Shown here: piece by piece, positions 37,338-49,099 of the stretch
Position numbering within the stretch: the first letter of the stretch is position 1
Layout: the number at the start of each line of letters is the position of its first letter
DNA from: Pinus tabuliformis
Lineage: Eukaryota > Streptophyta > Pinopsida > Pinales > Pinaceae
Direction: 5' to 3'
DNA length: 64,000 nt
Assembly: GCA_031772625.1 (NCBI GenBank)
Contig: CM062810.1
Coordinates: 870,499,650 to 870,563,649 of the forward strand
Notes under the pieces: model-generated
What the model was told of the DNA's origin: nothing
The model's input: the letters and a program-made list of their open reading frames with translations, nothing else
The model's database searches: none
Program-made: the position numbers and the translations under genes

Positions 37338-38629
37338 TGTTGGGGCTTGGTTTTGCCCAATTTTGACACCCTTTCTAGACTTTACCTCTCCCATTTTAAA
37401 TTAAATTTAACCATTATTATGCCTATTTCGGTTATAATACCTAGGTTTTTGCCAAAAGGGTGCCATATGTTAAAGGTATGAAAATTAACATGAAAAAATG
37501 TCTTTTACCTTAACCTTAAGAATTCCTTAATTCTAGTTGTTCTTTATTGAACTATCATGCCAAATAATCTAGTGTTCTTATTCAGATTTGTTTTGATTTG
37601 AAATAGGCCCACATTCTCCTGCAGACAACTTGTGCGATCTTATTTCCTACACATGCAGATTTCTTGCAACTGCCCAGATTTCCTGCAGCAAAATCAATGG
37701 TTAGCTATGTTCCACTAATTTATAAATCAAACGAGAAAATGGGTTTTGTGGGGAATCTATCACATATGGATGATGTCCTATTGTCCATTTCAGATCCGCC
37801 AAAAAAACCGCCCAGATTTGCAGACCTCCTCTCATTGGCCATATGGAGGAAAGCTACAACCATGTAACGAATTTCGTTTAATCCATGCTTTCAGTCATGG
37901 ATTAGACTCAATATAGATAAATTTGATATTTTATAATGTGACTATTAGCCAATGGCTAATATTAGTAGTTTTCCTTACTTCGAACCACATATGGGCTTTT
38001 GTATTTGTATAAATTCTGTTATAGTTTATATGGTAGGGGGTCGTTGGTTTCATCTTATACTATATATCAGATTGTAATCAACTACTAAATTTTCATATTA
38101 ATAGAATATTATATGTTCTTTCTATTTCATTGAGCAAGATCTTCTAACTTGAAGGGGTTGTAAGGGAGGGCCCCCTTTGCTCACAACTCCCACAGTTTAG
38201 TGTGTATGCATTTTATCTTTTATGTAATAATAATCTATTCTTATAGCTAATGTACTCTTTTTGATATATTAGCAGCAAATGATTGAATCGATAAGTTTCA
38301 TGTTAATGTGTGGATTTCATTTAATCAAGATTTTATTTATAATGTTGAGTGAATTTCTTAGTATTTTATAAGTTTTATTTTTCTATATTTTCCTAATCAA
38401 CATCAGAAATACTAAGGGTTGTAGAGAGATGTTTCAATCCACTCAATAGCCTTTGTTGCTAAATGTTGATGTAGAAAAGAGGCATTAGTTTTGTATGATT
38501 GACTAGTTAGATTAATCAGCAGTCACAATGTTAAACCTGCATATATTTTGAGCAACATCTCACAAGCCTACATGCCCTGGGTTGATGATTTATGTTAATC
38601 AAATTATAAGTCTATAATTTGACTCAACA
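37338..38629 (+). repeat. 3' LTR of B (1292 bp), preceded by a polypurine tract
   Basis: The purine tract GTGTGGGGGAGA lies at 37326-37337. The LTR ends GACTCAACA and is followed by gtaag. Confidence 0.9.
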
Positions 38630-38634
38630 GTAAG

Positions 38635-38990
38635 ATAGTCAAGGAATTGAATTGCTTCCTATATCCAGTGCCAGAGTGTCAAGTGATGGTTGCAAGTGGA
38701 GGAACCATAAATTGTTATGGAAAGTGCTTAATATCAAGATATACATGGGATAATATGTATTGAATAGCCCAATTCTTTCCATTCCAATGTGTGGTGTTGA
38801 TGTTGTACTGGGAGTCCAATGGCTAAAATCTTTGGGTACAATTTATTTTAATTCTCAAGATCTTTTCATGAAAAAAAATAGAAGGAAAGGAAGTTTAATT
38901 AAGGGGTATCGTAGGGAAACTGAGAAAGATAATCAAATCTAATGGAATGACAAAGCTTATAAAGAAAGGACAAGGAGGCATAATTTCATA
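38635..38990 (+). pseudogene. A2 protease, right piece
   Basis: It continues the domain with the SIPMCGVDVVLGVQWLKSLG block, matching A1 positions 250-310. It is a fossil. Confidence 0.8.
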
Positions 38991-39179
38991 ATTATTTTCA
39001 CTAAGGTTCTGACATTGAAATCATCTATTTCTACAAATCTCCAAAAAGTCTTGGACAATCATTAGAAGGTATTTGAGACTCTCAAAGGCCTCCCACCTAT
39101 TCGTGATCATGAGCATGCTATTCATTTGATTCCAGGAAGTGTTCCTCCAAACATCAGGCCTTATAGATATCCCTATGCC

Positions 39180-40420
39180 CAAAAGAGTAAAATTGTATGT
39201 ATGGTTGCAAAAATGCTAGAAGTTGGTATAATTCAACCTAGTCAAATTTTTTTCTCTTCTCCAGTAGTATTGGTGCACAAGAAGGAGTGATCATGGCGCA
39301 TGTGTACGGATTATAGGGAGCTCAACAACATCACTATTAAAGATAAATTTCCCATTCCTGTCATTGATGAATTATTGGATGAATTGTACGGATCAATCTA
39401 CTTCACCAAGTTGGATCTTCATTCAGGATATCATCAAATCAGAATGAAGACTAAAGACATTCTGAAAACAACATTTAGAAGTCATGAGGGTAATTATGAA
39501 TTTTTGGTTATGCCTTTTGGTCTTACCAATGCACCTTCTACATTTCAAGGTTTGACAAATTCCATTTTCAAACCCTTGCTTAGAAAATTTGTGTTAGTAT
39601 TTTTTGATGATATGCTAATATACAACAAGTCTTGGAAGGATCATGTTCAACATGTTGATAGGGTGCTCATATTATTGGAGGAGAAGCAGTTATATGCAAA
39701 GAGCTCCGAATGTGTCTTTGGAGTGTAAGAGGTGGAATATCTGGGTCATATTGTATCTCATGAAGGTGTTAAGGTAGACCCTAAGAAAATTAAATCCATT
39801 AAGGAATCGAAAATCCCCACATCCATAAAGAATATGTGCAGATTTCTCCGGTTGACAGGATATTATCACAAGTTTGTTAAGAATTATGGGATAATAGCAG
39901 CACCTCTAACAATATTATTGAAGAAACATGCATTTTCATGGAATCCAAAAGCAACAAAGGCCTTTGAACATCTTAAAGAGGAAATGTGCCAAGCACCGGT
40001 CTTAGCTACGTCGGACTTCAAAAAAACCTTTATTATGGAATGTGATGCCTCAAGAAATGGAATTGGTGTTGTTTTAATCCAAGAAGAAAGACCCATTGCT
40101 TCCAAAAGTTGTCCAATCAAAGGAAATTATTTACACAAAGCTATTTATGAGAAGGAAATGTTGGAAATACTACATGCACTCAAGAAATCGCGACCCTATC
40201 TAATGGGAAGACACTTCAAGGTAAAAATGGATCATCATAGTCTTAAATACTTTTTATAACAAAGATTATCTCCAGAAGAGCAACAAAAATGGGTCAAAAA
40301 GGTGTTGGGTTATGACTTTGAAATCATCTACAAAAAATGGAAGAAAAATGTTGTGGCAAATGCAATCTCGAGAAAGGATGAGGATGTGGATGCATTGCTT
40401 TGCGCCATTTCTATTATCCA
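39180..40420 (+). pseudogene. A2 reverse transcriptase and RNase H
   Basis: RT has [51 protein letters not shown] and FFDDMLIYN. RNase H follows with MECDASRNGIG, YEKEMLEILHALKK and DHHSLKYF. In intact relatives these copy the RNA to DNA and remove the RNA strand. It is better kept than the same part in A1, but broken. Confidence 0.9.
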
Positions 40421-40429
40421 ACTAGATTG

Positions 40430-40846
40430 GATAAATGAAGCAAGGTGTTTGGAGGAATGATGAAGAAGTGTGGGAACTCATTCAAATTTACAACAAGATC
40501 CTAGTACATCTGATACACTTAGCCGGAAAAATTATTTGTTATGGTAGAAAGATCACTTATACCTATGTAATTCCCAACTCAAACAAAAGATTCTTATGGA
40601 ATTTCACACCTCTCCCTTAATACAACACTCAGGGTTTTTAAAAACTTACCACAAGGCTAAGAAGGAATTCATTTGGGATGGTCATAAATCTGATATTCAA
40701 AAGTTTGTGTCGGAATGTTTGGTTTGCCAACAAAATAAAGTTGAAACAATTAAGACCTTAGGTCTATTACAACCTTTATCCATTCCAGGCCAATGTTGGG
40801 AGGAGGTTTCAATGGATTTTATCACATGTTTACCTAAGTCTGAAGG
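40430..40846 (+). pseudogene. A2 integrase, N-terminal part, truncated by E
   Basis: The zinc region (SGFLKTYHKAKKEF, CLVCQQNKVETIK) and the start of the core (EEVSMDFIT, LPKSEG) are present. The E LTR begins straight after this point. Confidence 0.85.
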
Positions 40847-41654
40847 TGTTGGCTTACTAGGCCTTGACCCAGGTTCAACATTAAGATAGCCAAGAAAATC
40901 CCTACACTACTGGCCCTTTCGACATCAATCCATGGAGCACAGATTGAAGTCTCATCCGAAGCAGTATGGGGGGATGCTGGAACCAAGTTTTCACACCCAG
41001 AGATGGTAGTGATGTCATTTGATACCCTAGTTCTGCCTTCAGATAGACCGACAAGCCCTCGAGGCTTATCAGTATAACGTCCTCTTACCAACCTCTAGAC
41101 CTTCACGAAGGTCTACGACTATCTTTCACAGACCCTAAACTGGAGAATCAACCACTTACATGCCTCTGTAATCACTCTTAAGTCTATTATTATCCAGGTC
41201 GGTTGAAGTGTCTAATAACTTTAGCATGCATTAAGATATTCTTCGTGTAAGAAGATATTATTACTTGCATTCATATAACAATGTAAAACATGCAGCTTCG
41301 TAGATCAATACAAAATTAAATCATAAACCCATTATTCATCATAACATAAATGCATTCATTCATAATAAAAGTAAATAGATCAAACATAGGTATTTCCAGA
41401 GTAATCTTCTTTGTTAATGCTTCACATTTTCTTACAGACTCAAACTACCTTGCGCACTTAGCTGCAGGGGTCCGCGCACACAATTGAAGACTCTACTTTA
41501 GGCCTCTACACACACAACTGTAGAGCCTCTCTTCTACTCTTCACTCTTTTTGCTAATGACCTATTACATTCATCATCATCAATGCCTGAATTGAAGTGCC
41601 TTAGACTCTTCTAAGACTCTCCTTTTTATACAATCCCATGGTCTGTGGACCATG
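40847..41654 (-). repeat. 3' LTR of E, outer part (808 bp)
   Basis: On + it begins TGTTGGCTTA, the reverse complement of the D1 LTR end. Together with 55628-55817 it totals 998 bp, exactly the D1 LTR length. The target duplication of F (ccatg) is at 41650-41654. Confidence 0.85.
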
Positions 41655-42023
41655 TGTTACACTAAAATTTGTCACCATGACTATTTGCAGTTAGTATGGC
41701 TCTACCAACTGTCACACTATCCTCCTTGGCAAGTCTCATACCTTTGCTCCTCATGTCAAACTCCAAGAAAGAGAGAAAGTCCTTAAAAAATCAATTAACT
41801 CTGGTTACGCAGTTTCTCTTAGCCTTACCTGCGTGTATGCACCTCCAGTTCATTAAACCTGGGTACTTGTACGCTCTGTATATAAAGGGGTGGGTGCGTA
41901 CTCCTGTAAAGGTCAAAAGGCGCAAGTTTCACTTCAAAAAAGTTACTTGTGGTCATTTCTAGAGCATTCTAGAAGATGGTTTGACGTGGATTGAGCGCCT
42001 CCAGATGGTTCATGCATCACAAT

Positions 42024-42085
42024 GAAAGAGGAACTTATCCCACGAAGAGGGGAGCTATCCCATTGAAAGAGGGGCTTATCCCATT
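42024..42085 (+). promoter_or_regulatory. Three tandem 20-21-bp units upstream of the F LTR TATA box
   Basis: Each unit reads GAAAGAGG..CTTATCCCA or close to it (42024, 42044, 42065), about 35-95 bp before CTATAAATAC. CTTATC is the reverse of the plant I-box GATAAG, and TATCC is a known MYB-type word. The same array is in the 3' LTR (about 54942-55003). The regulatory role is inference. Confidence 0.6.
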
Positions 42086-42117
42086 CATGGTGGACCTGAT
42101 TAACTTCCTCCAAAGCA

Positions 42118-42127
42118 CTATAAATAC
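42118..42127 (+). promoter_or_regulatory. Likely TATA box of the F 5' LTR
   Basis: CTATAAATAC fits the plant TATA consensus and lies directly after the tandem units. The 3' LTR has it too. Confidence 0.65.
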
Positions 42128-42707
42128 AGGTATTGGGCTAGAGGGAGGGGAGGTTGAAAGCTGAACATTCCTAAGGGTAGATGCTGCTGAGATTAGGACT
42201 CCCTTATAGAGCTTGAGAGGAGAGATTCCCATCCTTTCTTAGCTTCATTTGGAAGTGGGTGAGCTGATCAAAGTAAAGGAGAACTCTTGCTGGACCCTGG
42301 GAGGGACCTGCACAACACCAAGGCATAGGTTGTAATGGTTTCTTTTGTTTCCACTTAATACAATTAAGCTCATTTTTCTGAACAAGTTGTTATACATGAT
42401 TTGTTTCATATGATCCTTGGTCTGTATGATGAATATGTTTTATTTTATGAGTTATTCAGGTGCTATGTAATCATTTGCTTGTTAGTGAATGCAGGTTTCG
42501 AAGAGACGGAGGAGCTCATCCGGATCGGCGAGCCTGGACTGCTACAAAGCATTAGACTAAAGGTATGTTATAAACACCTGATTACTTGTATTCTAAACGC
42601 ATATTTAGGGGAAGATAGTGTTTAATTGTCTTTTTTGTCACTAGAAAGCCTTAGCTTCTAGGGAGGTCGGTTTTGTCCGCAAAATTGACTCTTTCCGCAT
42701 GAAAAAA

Positions 42708-42755
42708 TGGCGACTCCACTGGGGATCGAACCCAGAATCTCTGGTTTCGCAGACG
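42708..42755 (+). other. Extended primer-binding site complementary to tRNA-Arg
   Basis: The first 18 bases (TGGCGACTCCACTGGGGA) are the tRNA-Arg-type site of Ogre/Tat elements. Complementarity continues: CTGGGGATCGAACCCAG is the full T-arm, then AATCTCTGG covers the variable loop and anticodon stem, and the match to plant tRNA-Arg as I remember it runs to about the anticodon with two mismatches. A normal site is 8-18 nt. Confidence 0.75.
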
Positions 42756-43271
42756 GTAAACCTTGTAAACCTTGGATTATTGTCAAGGAGCCGGCAAGGG
42801 GATTGAGATTGTTACTCTGCCCTTGCATGCTATCAGGTCGTAGACTGTTCCCCCAGGTATATTTGTTGCTGTCGGTAACCTTAGTGACCATTATCTTTAA
42901 GATTCTACCCGAGGTGACGGTGGAGGGAAGATCCCATTGTACCTGGAGTAGACGTCGGCTAGACTCACTTGGATTTTCCGGGGGGTTCACTTCACTCGAG
43001 ACGGTTAAAGTGGAGGAGCTTGTGCCGGTCTATTCATTAAGCAGGTTGCCGGGGTAACTGTTCCACCCACCACTTCTATACTGAATTCGACGATGTTGGG
43101 CTTCATCACCAACTAGTGTTTTCGGTCCGGAAGGTTACTGTTTTTGTTTGGTTTGACGCCCTAGATTCTTTAGGCGTGTGATTCGAATTTGTCTGGTTCT
43201 TTAGAGACTTTAGGCTGTTTGCTTTGAGATTTTACTTTGTTTGCGTGTGCAGTAGTTAAAAGTTTTTAACT
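42756..43271 (+). other. F leader
   Basis: This is non-coding sequence between the primer-binding site and the first long frame. No structure was recognised. Confidence 0.5.
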
Positions 43272-45095
43272 GTGGTTGAATTACCAAGACAGTCCCGTAG
43301 ACTTCGGGGCCAGTCTCCTGAGATTGTTACCGTGGCCGATTTCTTGAGGAAGTCCCGTAGACTTCGGGGCGAACCTCCTGAAGACGTCCCGGGTCATTAC
43401 GAAGGTTTGAAAGTCCTTGTAACTCCTAGTGGCAGTAAAGTAGGTTCACCTGAAGAAGGAGAGTCTTTGTTGGTAGTTCATCCTGATTACCAAAGTCTAG
43501 AAACAGGTTATAATCCTGAAGCTGTTGCAGTTTCCGAGCTTGCTGGCAGTTTTTCATCTACTAGTGATATAGGCGAAGAACCTGAAATATCTGAACCTGT
43601 TACTCCAACTTCTAGTGTTCCTGATTCGCCTAGTGTAGAAAGAGTCATCACCGAAAATCTTCCTTCTGGTTTGATAGCTATTGAAGAACTTGCTCCAGAA
43701 GAAGAAATAGGCGTCCCTATCCCTGAAGATCAACCTACTATTGATTTAAGGGAGGGTGAATCCATTTTTTACAGTCCACCTAGAAGTACTACTTGGTATC
43801 TTTCGTTAACTAATCACTTGGACAACTCAGGGACAAGTTTTTCTCCACCTCGTTTTCCTTATCCACCCAGAGGTATTAATACTCCTTTAAATATGTCTAG
43901 TCAGTCGTCCATGTTTACTCAATCTCCTGAATCTTTCTTGTACGCTGGTCCTTCTGTTCCTGCTGGGTATCAGTCACTTTCTGGTACTTTTGCAGGAGCA
44001 TCTCCTCAACCCATTGGACATGGGTTATTAACTGGAAACAATGGTAATAAACCATTGGGCGTAGGAGACATTTACATGATGTCAGGTTCAATTCCCAGTT
44101 CTCAACCTCAAGGTGGCCAGTTACCGCCTGGGGGGCAGCCTCAATTAACGCCTGGGGGGCAACCTCAAGGTACATAAATTGCGTCTGGGGGGCAACCTCA
44201 AGGACAGTATGTACCCATGGTACAGTACATTCCTCAAGGTCAACCCCAGCCTCAATATGTACCCCAAGGTCAACCTAAGTATCAATTTATGCCTCAAGGT
44301 CAACCCCAGTATCAGTACTTACCTCAAGGGTATCTACCCCAAGGTCAGTACTTGAGTCAAGGTTATCAACCACCCCAAGGTCAATCTTATGTTCAAGGTA
44401 CAGGAAATGTACCTTTCAATTATCAATCCTACCCTCAATCTGGTTATGGATCTCAATATCCTCAACCTGTCATGGGTCAATACCCCGGAATGAACATAGT
44501 GTGGGACCCATCGCAAGTTCAACAAGTGTTGTAGCCAAGCGTACAGTTGTCATCTCAAACTGGACAACCTTTAGTTTCTAGTCCACCCCAGCAACCAGTC
44601 CAGTCTAATGTTCAAACTTCTGTATCTTCAGTAGTTACTCAGTCGCCCATTTCACCTAGTACTCCATCTCAAACGACTGCTGCAACTACCGCAACATCTG
44701 TTCCTTCCACCACACTTACTTCTGGAGTATCGACAGCTCCAGTTTCTACTGTCTCTGCCACTACTCCTCAGACATCTTTACCATTGTCTGGATCCATGAT
44801 TCAAACTATGGTTCAGATGCCTGTAGGACAGCCTGGTTTAAGTACGGTTGTCACTAGTCAACCACAATTCGTTTATCAACCATACCAGGGACAGTACCAA
44901 TACGGGCCTGCTGTCCAGCAACCGGTTTACCAGTATCAACCGTATCCTGGGTACACTTATCAACAACCACAGCAACCCCAGTACGGTCCGATTAATCCTG
45001 GTTTTCCGGGACGATACAATATCCCGAATGCGATTCCTATTCCAAGTTATCCTGGATATCCTCCTCCTAGGACTGGTGTTGTGACCTAGAGTTTT
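43272..45095 (+). CDS. F N-terminal region: disordered, Q/P/G/Y-rich, unknown role
   Basis: A long coding-like stretch upstream of gag begins with a doubled motif (QSRRLRGQSPE and KSRRLRGEPPE). It continues acidic and Ser/Thr/Pro-rich, then has about ten imperfect units around PQGQPQ(Y) between 44090 and 44400, and a Ser/Thr/Val-rich part followed by more Gln/Tyr/Pro (to about 45080). No catalytic motif is present. Composition suggests an intrinsically disordered, prion-like region. It may be an extension of gag or a separate ORF as in Ogre. This copy is a broken fossil. Confidence 0.65.
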
Positions 45096-45131
45096 AGTGA
45101 TCCTAATTGGCAATTACCGTTTATCGCAACT

Positions 45132-46140
45132 TTGGATTTACCAGAATTGACGCGCCTAACAAACGATCCGATCAATTATCTTCCGTTTTGGCCGCCAATG
45201 CCGAATAAGTTGCCCAGTGACATTCCCAAGTTCGAGGGTAAGTCTAGAGAGGATCCGTCAAATCATGTGATGACTTACCACCTCTGGTGTGCCTCAAATT
45301 CCATCTCGGATGATTCGATCCGTTTACGTCTTTTTCAGCGTACACTCATTGGTCTCGCGGCCAAGTGGTACATTGAGTTACCACGGGCCTCTTTTTATAA
45401 TTTTAGTCAGTTAGCTACCTCGTTCTTAACTCATTTTCAGTTGCCGGTCAGATATGATAATGGCACCGAGTTACTAACTTCATTAAAATAGTCGACGTCC
45501 ACTTATATTTCCGATCATATTCATGAATGGAGACGTCGAAGGCGATTAGTGAAAGTTTTTATCCCGGACCAAATCTTAGCTGAATGGTTTGTTAAATTAT
45601 TATTATCAAAGATTACTGAAGACGTAGCTAAGGCCAGAGTAGTTACTGAGGAGCAAGTGATTGCTCAAGCACAGTACCTTGACTTAGTTTATACTCAGTC
45701 GGGTATGTTACACGAAAAGATCCCAGATCTTCCAAAGTAAAATCAAATCGCTGCTGCTCCTTCGGGATCTCATGCTGCTGATGGCATGATTGGTACGGTG
45801 AATACTAAAAGCAAGAAGAAGTCTTCAAAGAATTCTTCGCCCATTATAACCTTACCAGACTCCTCGACAGGAGAATCTTCTGCTGAAGTTTCCACTGATA
45901 TTCACGTTGTAGAGTCATCTACGGCTAAATCAAAAAACGGTGGGAAAAAGAAAGGCAAGAAGAAGAATAAAGCAGACAAAACTCCAAAGGAGAAAACAGA
46001 AAAGTCGGAAACCAATGACGAAAAGCGCAAGGCTCGTTATCCTTGTCTTATTTGTGAAGAAGATCATTTTACAAGAGATTGTCCTCATCGGGCCGAGGTT
46101 GCGAAAATCGTCAAGGGTTCCCAAATTCCTACTGTCTTGA
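45132..46140 (+). pseudogene. F gag with zinc knuckle
   Basis: Capsid block: PSDIPKFEGKSREDPSNHVM, LRLFQRTLIGLAAKWYIEL and FLTHFQL. A Lys-rich linker and one Cys-His knuckle (YPCLICEEDHFTRDC, about 46037-46081) follow. In intact relatives it forms the particle and binds RNA. It is a fossil. Confidence 0.85.
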
Positions 46141-46439
46141 AGGACCCATTTCCGAAAGATAGAAAAATGATAGGTTCTTCCTCGAGTGCCACTGAAGAAC
46201 CCATATTGATGATGTCTCATGTAAGGATTGCGACTCGGTCACACGATTATGGTAGTAAAAGTCCTGTTGATAGATCGAAAGAAGCAGAATCTTCTCAGTC
46301 AAATCCATCAACCTCAGCTCCTGGTTCCGATCCACTACAGATCGAGAAACCTAACCCTGACTTAGTAATCAAACCGCCTGCCAAGGGTGTACTTCGAAGG
46401 TCTGCTTTCAATCCACATGCAAGAGCGGCCCAGAATTAC

Positions 46440-47030
46440 AACATTGTTGAGGATCTAGTTGTTTCACCCTCAGCAATGTCGGCTTTGGAAGTGCTGCAAT
46501 CATGCCCAGCACAACGAAAATTACTTTTGTCGGTTATAGGAGTTGTTGATGTTCAGGACCCGAACCTAATAATCTTTGATCTAGAAAATAGTACACCGCG
46601 TTTACCTCATCAGATGGCTTTCCAGATCCCAGTGATAGTAAAAAACAGGCCTATTCATCGGACTGTAATTGATGAGGGAGCTTCCACGTGTATTATGTCG
46701 ATACAGTGCTGGAGATCGCTTGGTTCTCCTTCACTAAATCAATCCCCGACAATTCTTAAGGCCTTTGATGGCCGTGGGTTTCATCCGTTTGGCATTCTAC
46801 AGGATTTTCTTATAGGGGTTGAATGAAAAACCGTTAGTCTGGATGTGGAGGTGGTTGATGCCCCTCTAGACTACAACCTTCTCTTGGGTCGAAGTTGGTC
46901 TTACGCTATGACAGCGGTCGTTTCATCGGTCTTCAGAGTAATAAAGTTTCCACATAATGGCAAGATCGTAACCATAGACCAGTTGGCTTACTTTTCATCC
47001 GACCTAGCCTCTTCAGAAAGTATCTAGCAT
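46440..47030 (+). pseudogene. F protease
   Basis: The retropepsin-type block is preceded by FQIPVIVKNRPIHRTVIDEG and followed by DAPLDYNLLLGRSW, the usual C-terminal motif of Tat-type protease. Confidence 0.8.
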
Positions 47031-47039
47031 GTCTGTAAA

Positions 47040-49040
47040 ATGACTATCCCTTATAAGGATGTTGGCGTAGGATTAGTTAAAGATGTCGGTTTACTGGGAA
47101 CTTTTCTTTTTCCTCCAATCAACGCCGTGTCTTTGTTTGCATCCATTCATATGATTACATCAGATACCATTGTTTACAACGATCCTTGGATCGTTCCTTC
47201 TGAATCTGAAATAGACTCATTTGGTGATGCTATGCCTTTGAGTCCATATGAAATTGCTTATGAAGCCGTGCAGTCTTTTACCGACCCGCGTTCAACCAAA
47301 ATCGACCAAATGAATGTGGTCCATGAGGAATCACTTTTCACCTCAACCTCAGAGTTAATAATGTTTCCCGAAGTTGTGTCATCTGACGAACAACTTTGTG
47401 AAGTCCTGTGTGTAGACGATTTACCATGGGAAGATCTCCATCATAGATCTTCGTTTTTACTTGAGGATGATCGTTTTGAAAATGATTTCTCATCAATCTT
47501 TACAGCTGAATATGTCAAAGACACTCAGAGTCCAATGAAACATCCTGATTCAGAGCTGAATTTAGGAAACATCTCTCGCACTGTTCCCATTGACATTTCA
47601 GTCAAGCCCGGAATTGTTGAGCACATTCATATAGGTGCCTCGTGTTCAGATGACAAAATTCAGATATACAAGGCCCTATTTCAAGAATTCCGCGACGTGT
47701 TTGCCTGGTCCTATGAGGAAATGCCAGGAATTGATCCCGCGATTGTTGTCCATGAGATTAAGACTTACCCGGACGCTAAACCCGTCCGGCAACATTTGCG
47801 TCAGATTCACCCACGAAAAGCGGCTGTAATTAAAGGAGAAGTTGAGAAGCTGTTGAAAACAGGTTTCATTTATCCGATCCCGTTAACGGATTGGGTATCG
47901 AATATTGTTCCGGTTAACAAAAAACAGGGAACAATAAGAATATGCATCGACTATAGGGATATCAATCGTGCTTGTCCCAAGGACAATTATCCAACACCCT
48001 ATATCGATCAAATAATTGATGATTGTGCTGGCAGTGAAATATTTTCCTTTATGGACGGTTTTTCTGGTTACAATCAAATCAATATTCTACCCGCCGATCA
48101 ACCAAAAACGGCTTTCATTTACCCATGGGGGACATTTGCTTATTTCAAATTACCTTTTGGGCTTAAGAATGCTGAGGCCACTTTTGAAAGGGCGATGTCT
48201 TATGCGTTTCATGACATCAAACACATTGTGCAACCGTATCTTGATGATTTGCCCGCTTATTCATTACATCGAGCTGATCACCTTGTCCATTTACGCGCAA
48301 TTTTCATGAGGTGTAGGCATTATCATATACGGTTGAACCCACACAAATGTGTCTTCTATATAGAAGTGGGACGATTGCTGGGATTTGTAGTTTCAAAAGC
48401 CGGCATTCGCGTCGATCCCTTGAAGGTAGAAGCTATCATCAAATTGCCTCCTCCTTCGAGACTTCGCCAACTCCAAAGTTTGCAGGGGAAAGCAAACTTT
48501 TTACGCCGATTCATTCCTAACTACGCCGAGGTTACAAAAGGTTTTACACGGTTGTTGAAATAGAATGCTCAATTCTCTTGGGATGAGATAGCTCAGAAAT
48601 CTTTTGATGCACTTAAACATGCGTTGACCCATGCACCGTTGTTGCATCCTCCCAACTACAACCAAGATTACTTTTTGTACCTCGCCGCCTCCCATTCCAC
48701 TATTGGAATGGTGTTAGTTCAGGAAGATGAATTTGGAACAGAACATGTGATTTATTATCTTAGTAGGACGTTAAATCCCACTGAGCTAAAATATTCGCAT
48801 GTGGAGAAATTGGCATTGGCAGCCGTTCAAGCCGTCCAATGTTTTCGTCACTACATTTTACTCCGTAAAACTACAGTCATTTCGGATTGCAACCCTATGA
48901 TTTACATTTTGACTAAAAAATTGCTAGGGGGCAAGTACTCTAAATGGATCGTTATCCTGCAAGAGTTCGACTTGGAATTTGAAAAATCTAAGTCTAAGAA
49001 ATCTTTAGTTTTTGCAGAGTTGATGTGTGATTTCCCGCGT
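47040..49040 (+). pseudogene. F reverse transcriptase and RNase H
   Basis: A long acidic linker (47040-47640) leads into RT: VNKKQGTIRICIDYRDINRA, FSFMDGFSGYNQINILPA, FAYFKLPFGLKNA and YLDD. RNase H follows: YLAASHSTIGMVLVQE, HVEKLALAAVQAVQ. The linker length suits Ogre/Tat, where a spliced intron near the protease-RT junction is known. It is a fossil. Confidence 0.9.
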
Positions 49041-49099
49041 GCTGACACGGAAACTGTGGCAGAGGAACCCATTGCGGACGAATCTTTGTTTCTCATCAG

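Larger units (their letters stand above)
21193..38629 (+). mobile_element. Element B: Athila-like Ty3/gypsy fossil with accessory ORF, containing C
   Basis: The LTRs (21193-22504 and 37338-38629) are about 90% alike by hand count. The parts are gag, two zinc knuckles, protease, RT, RNase H, integrase, a long 3' region and an accessory ORF. RT wording (YRELNQITLKDHFPLPFIDH, FSFLDGF, FTCPWGTYAYRVLPFGLCN) is of the Athila branch. B lies in the protease of A2 with a 5-bp duplication (one mismatch), and C lies between its gag and protease. It is old, with of the order of twenty breaks. Confidence 0.9.
18953..40846 (+). mobile_element. Element A2: Tekay-like Ty3/gypsy fossil, interrupted by B and E
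   Basis: The 5' LTR (18953-19279), a primer-binding site and gag lie left of B. The rest of protease, RT, RNase H and the first half of integrase lie right of B. At 40847 element E starts inside integrase, and the remainder of A2 must be beyond the right edge. Wording is close to A1 throughout. It is old, with many breaks. A2 itself sits in D1. Confidence 0.85.
41655..42704 (+). repeat. 5' LTR of F (1050 bp)
   Basis: It starts TGTTACACTA and ends in the CCGCATGA region. Two TATA-like sites (TATATAAAG at 41879-41887 and CTATAAATAC at 42118-42127) and three tandem 20-bp units lie in it. Confidence 0.93.

Noticed and set aside
42719-42735. tRNA T-arm sequence as a tRNA gene
   Set aside because: It is the complement of tRNA-Arg in the retroelement leader, directly after the LTR, with no 5' half of a tRNA.
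42707-43057. Open frame starting MATPLGIEPRISGF
   Set aside because: Its start is the primer-binding site read as codons (tRNA complement); no coding character follows.
43915-44175. Minus-strand frame opposite the Q/P-rich region
   Set aside because: It is an artefact of low-complexity codons on the + strand.
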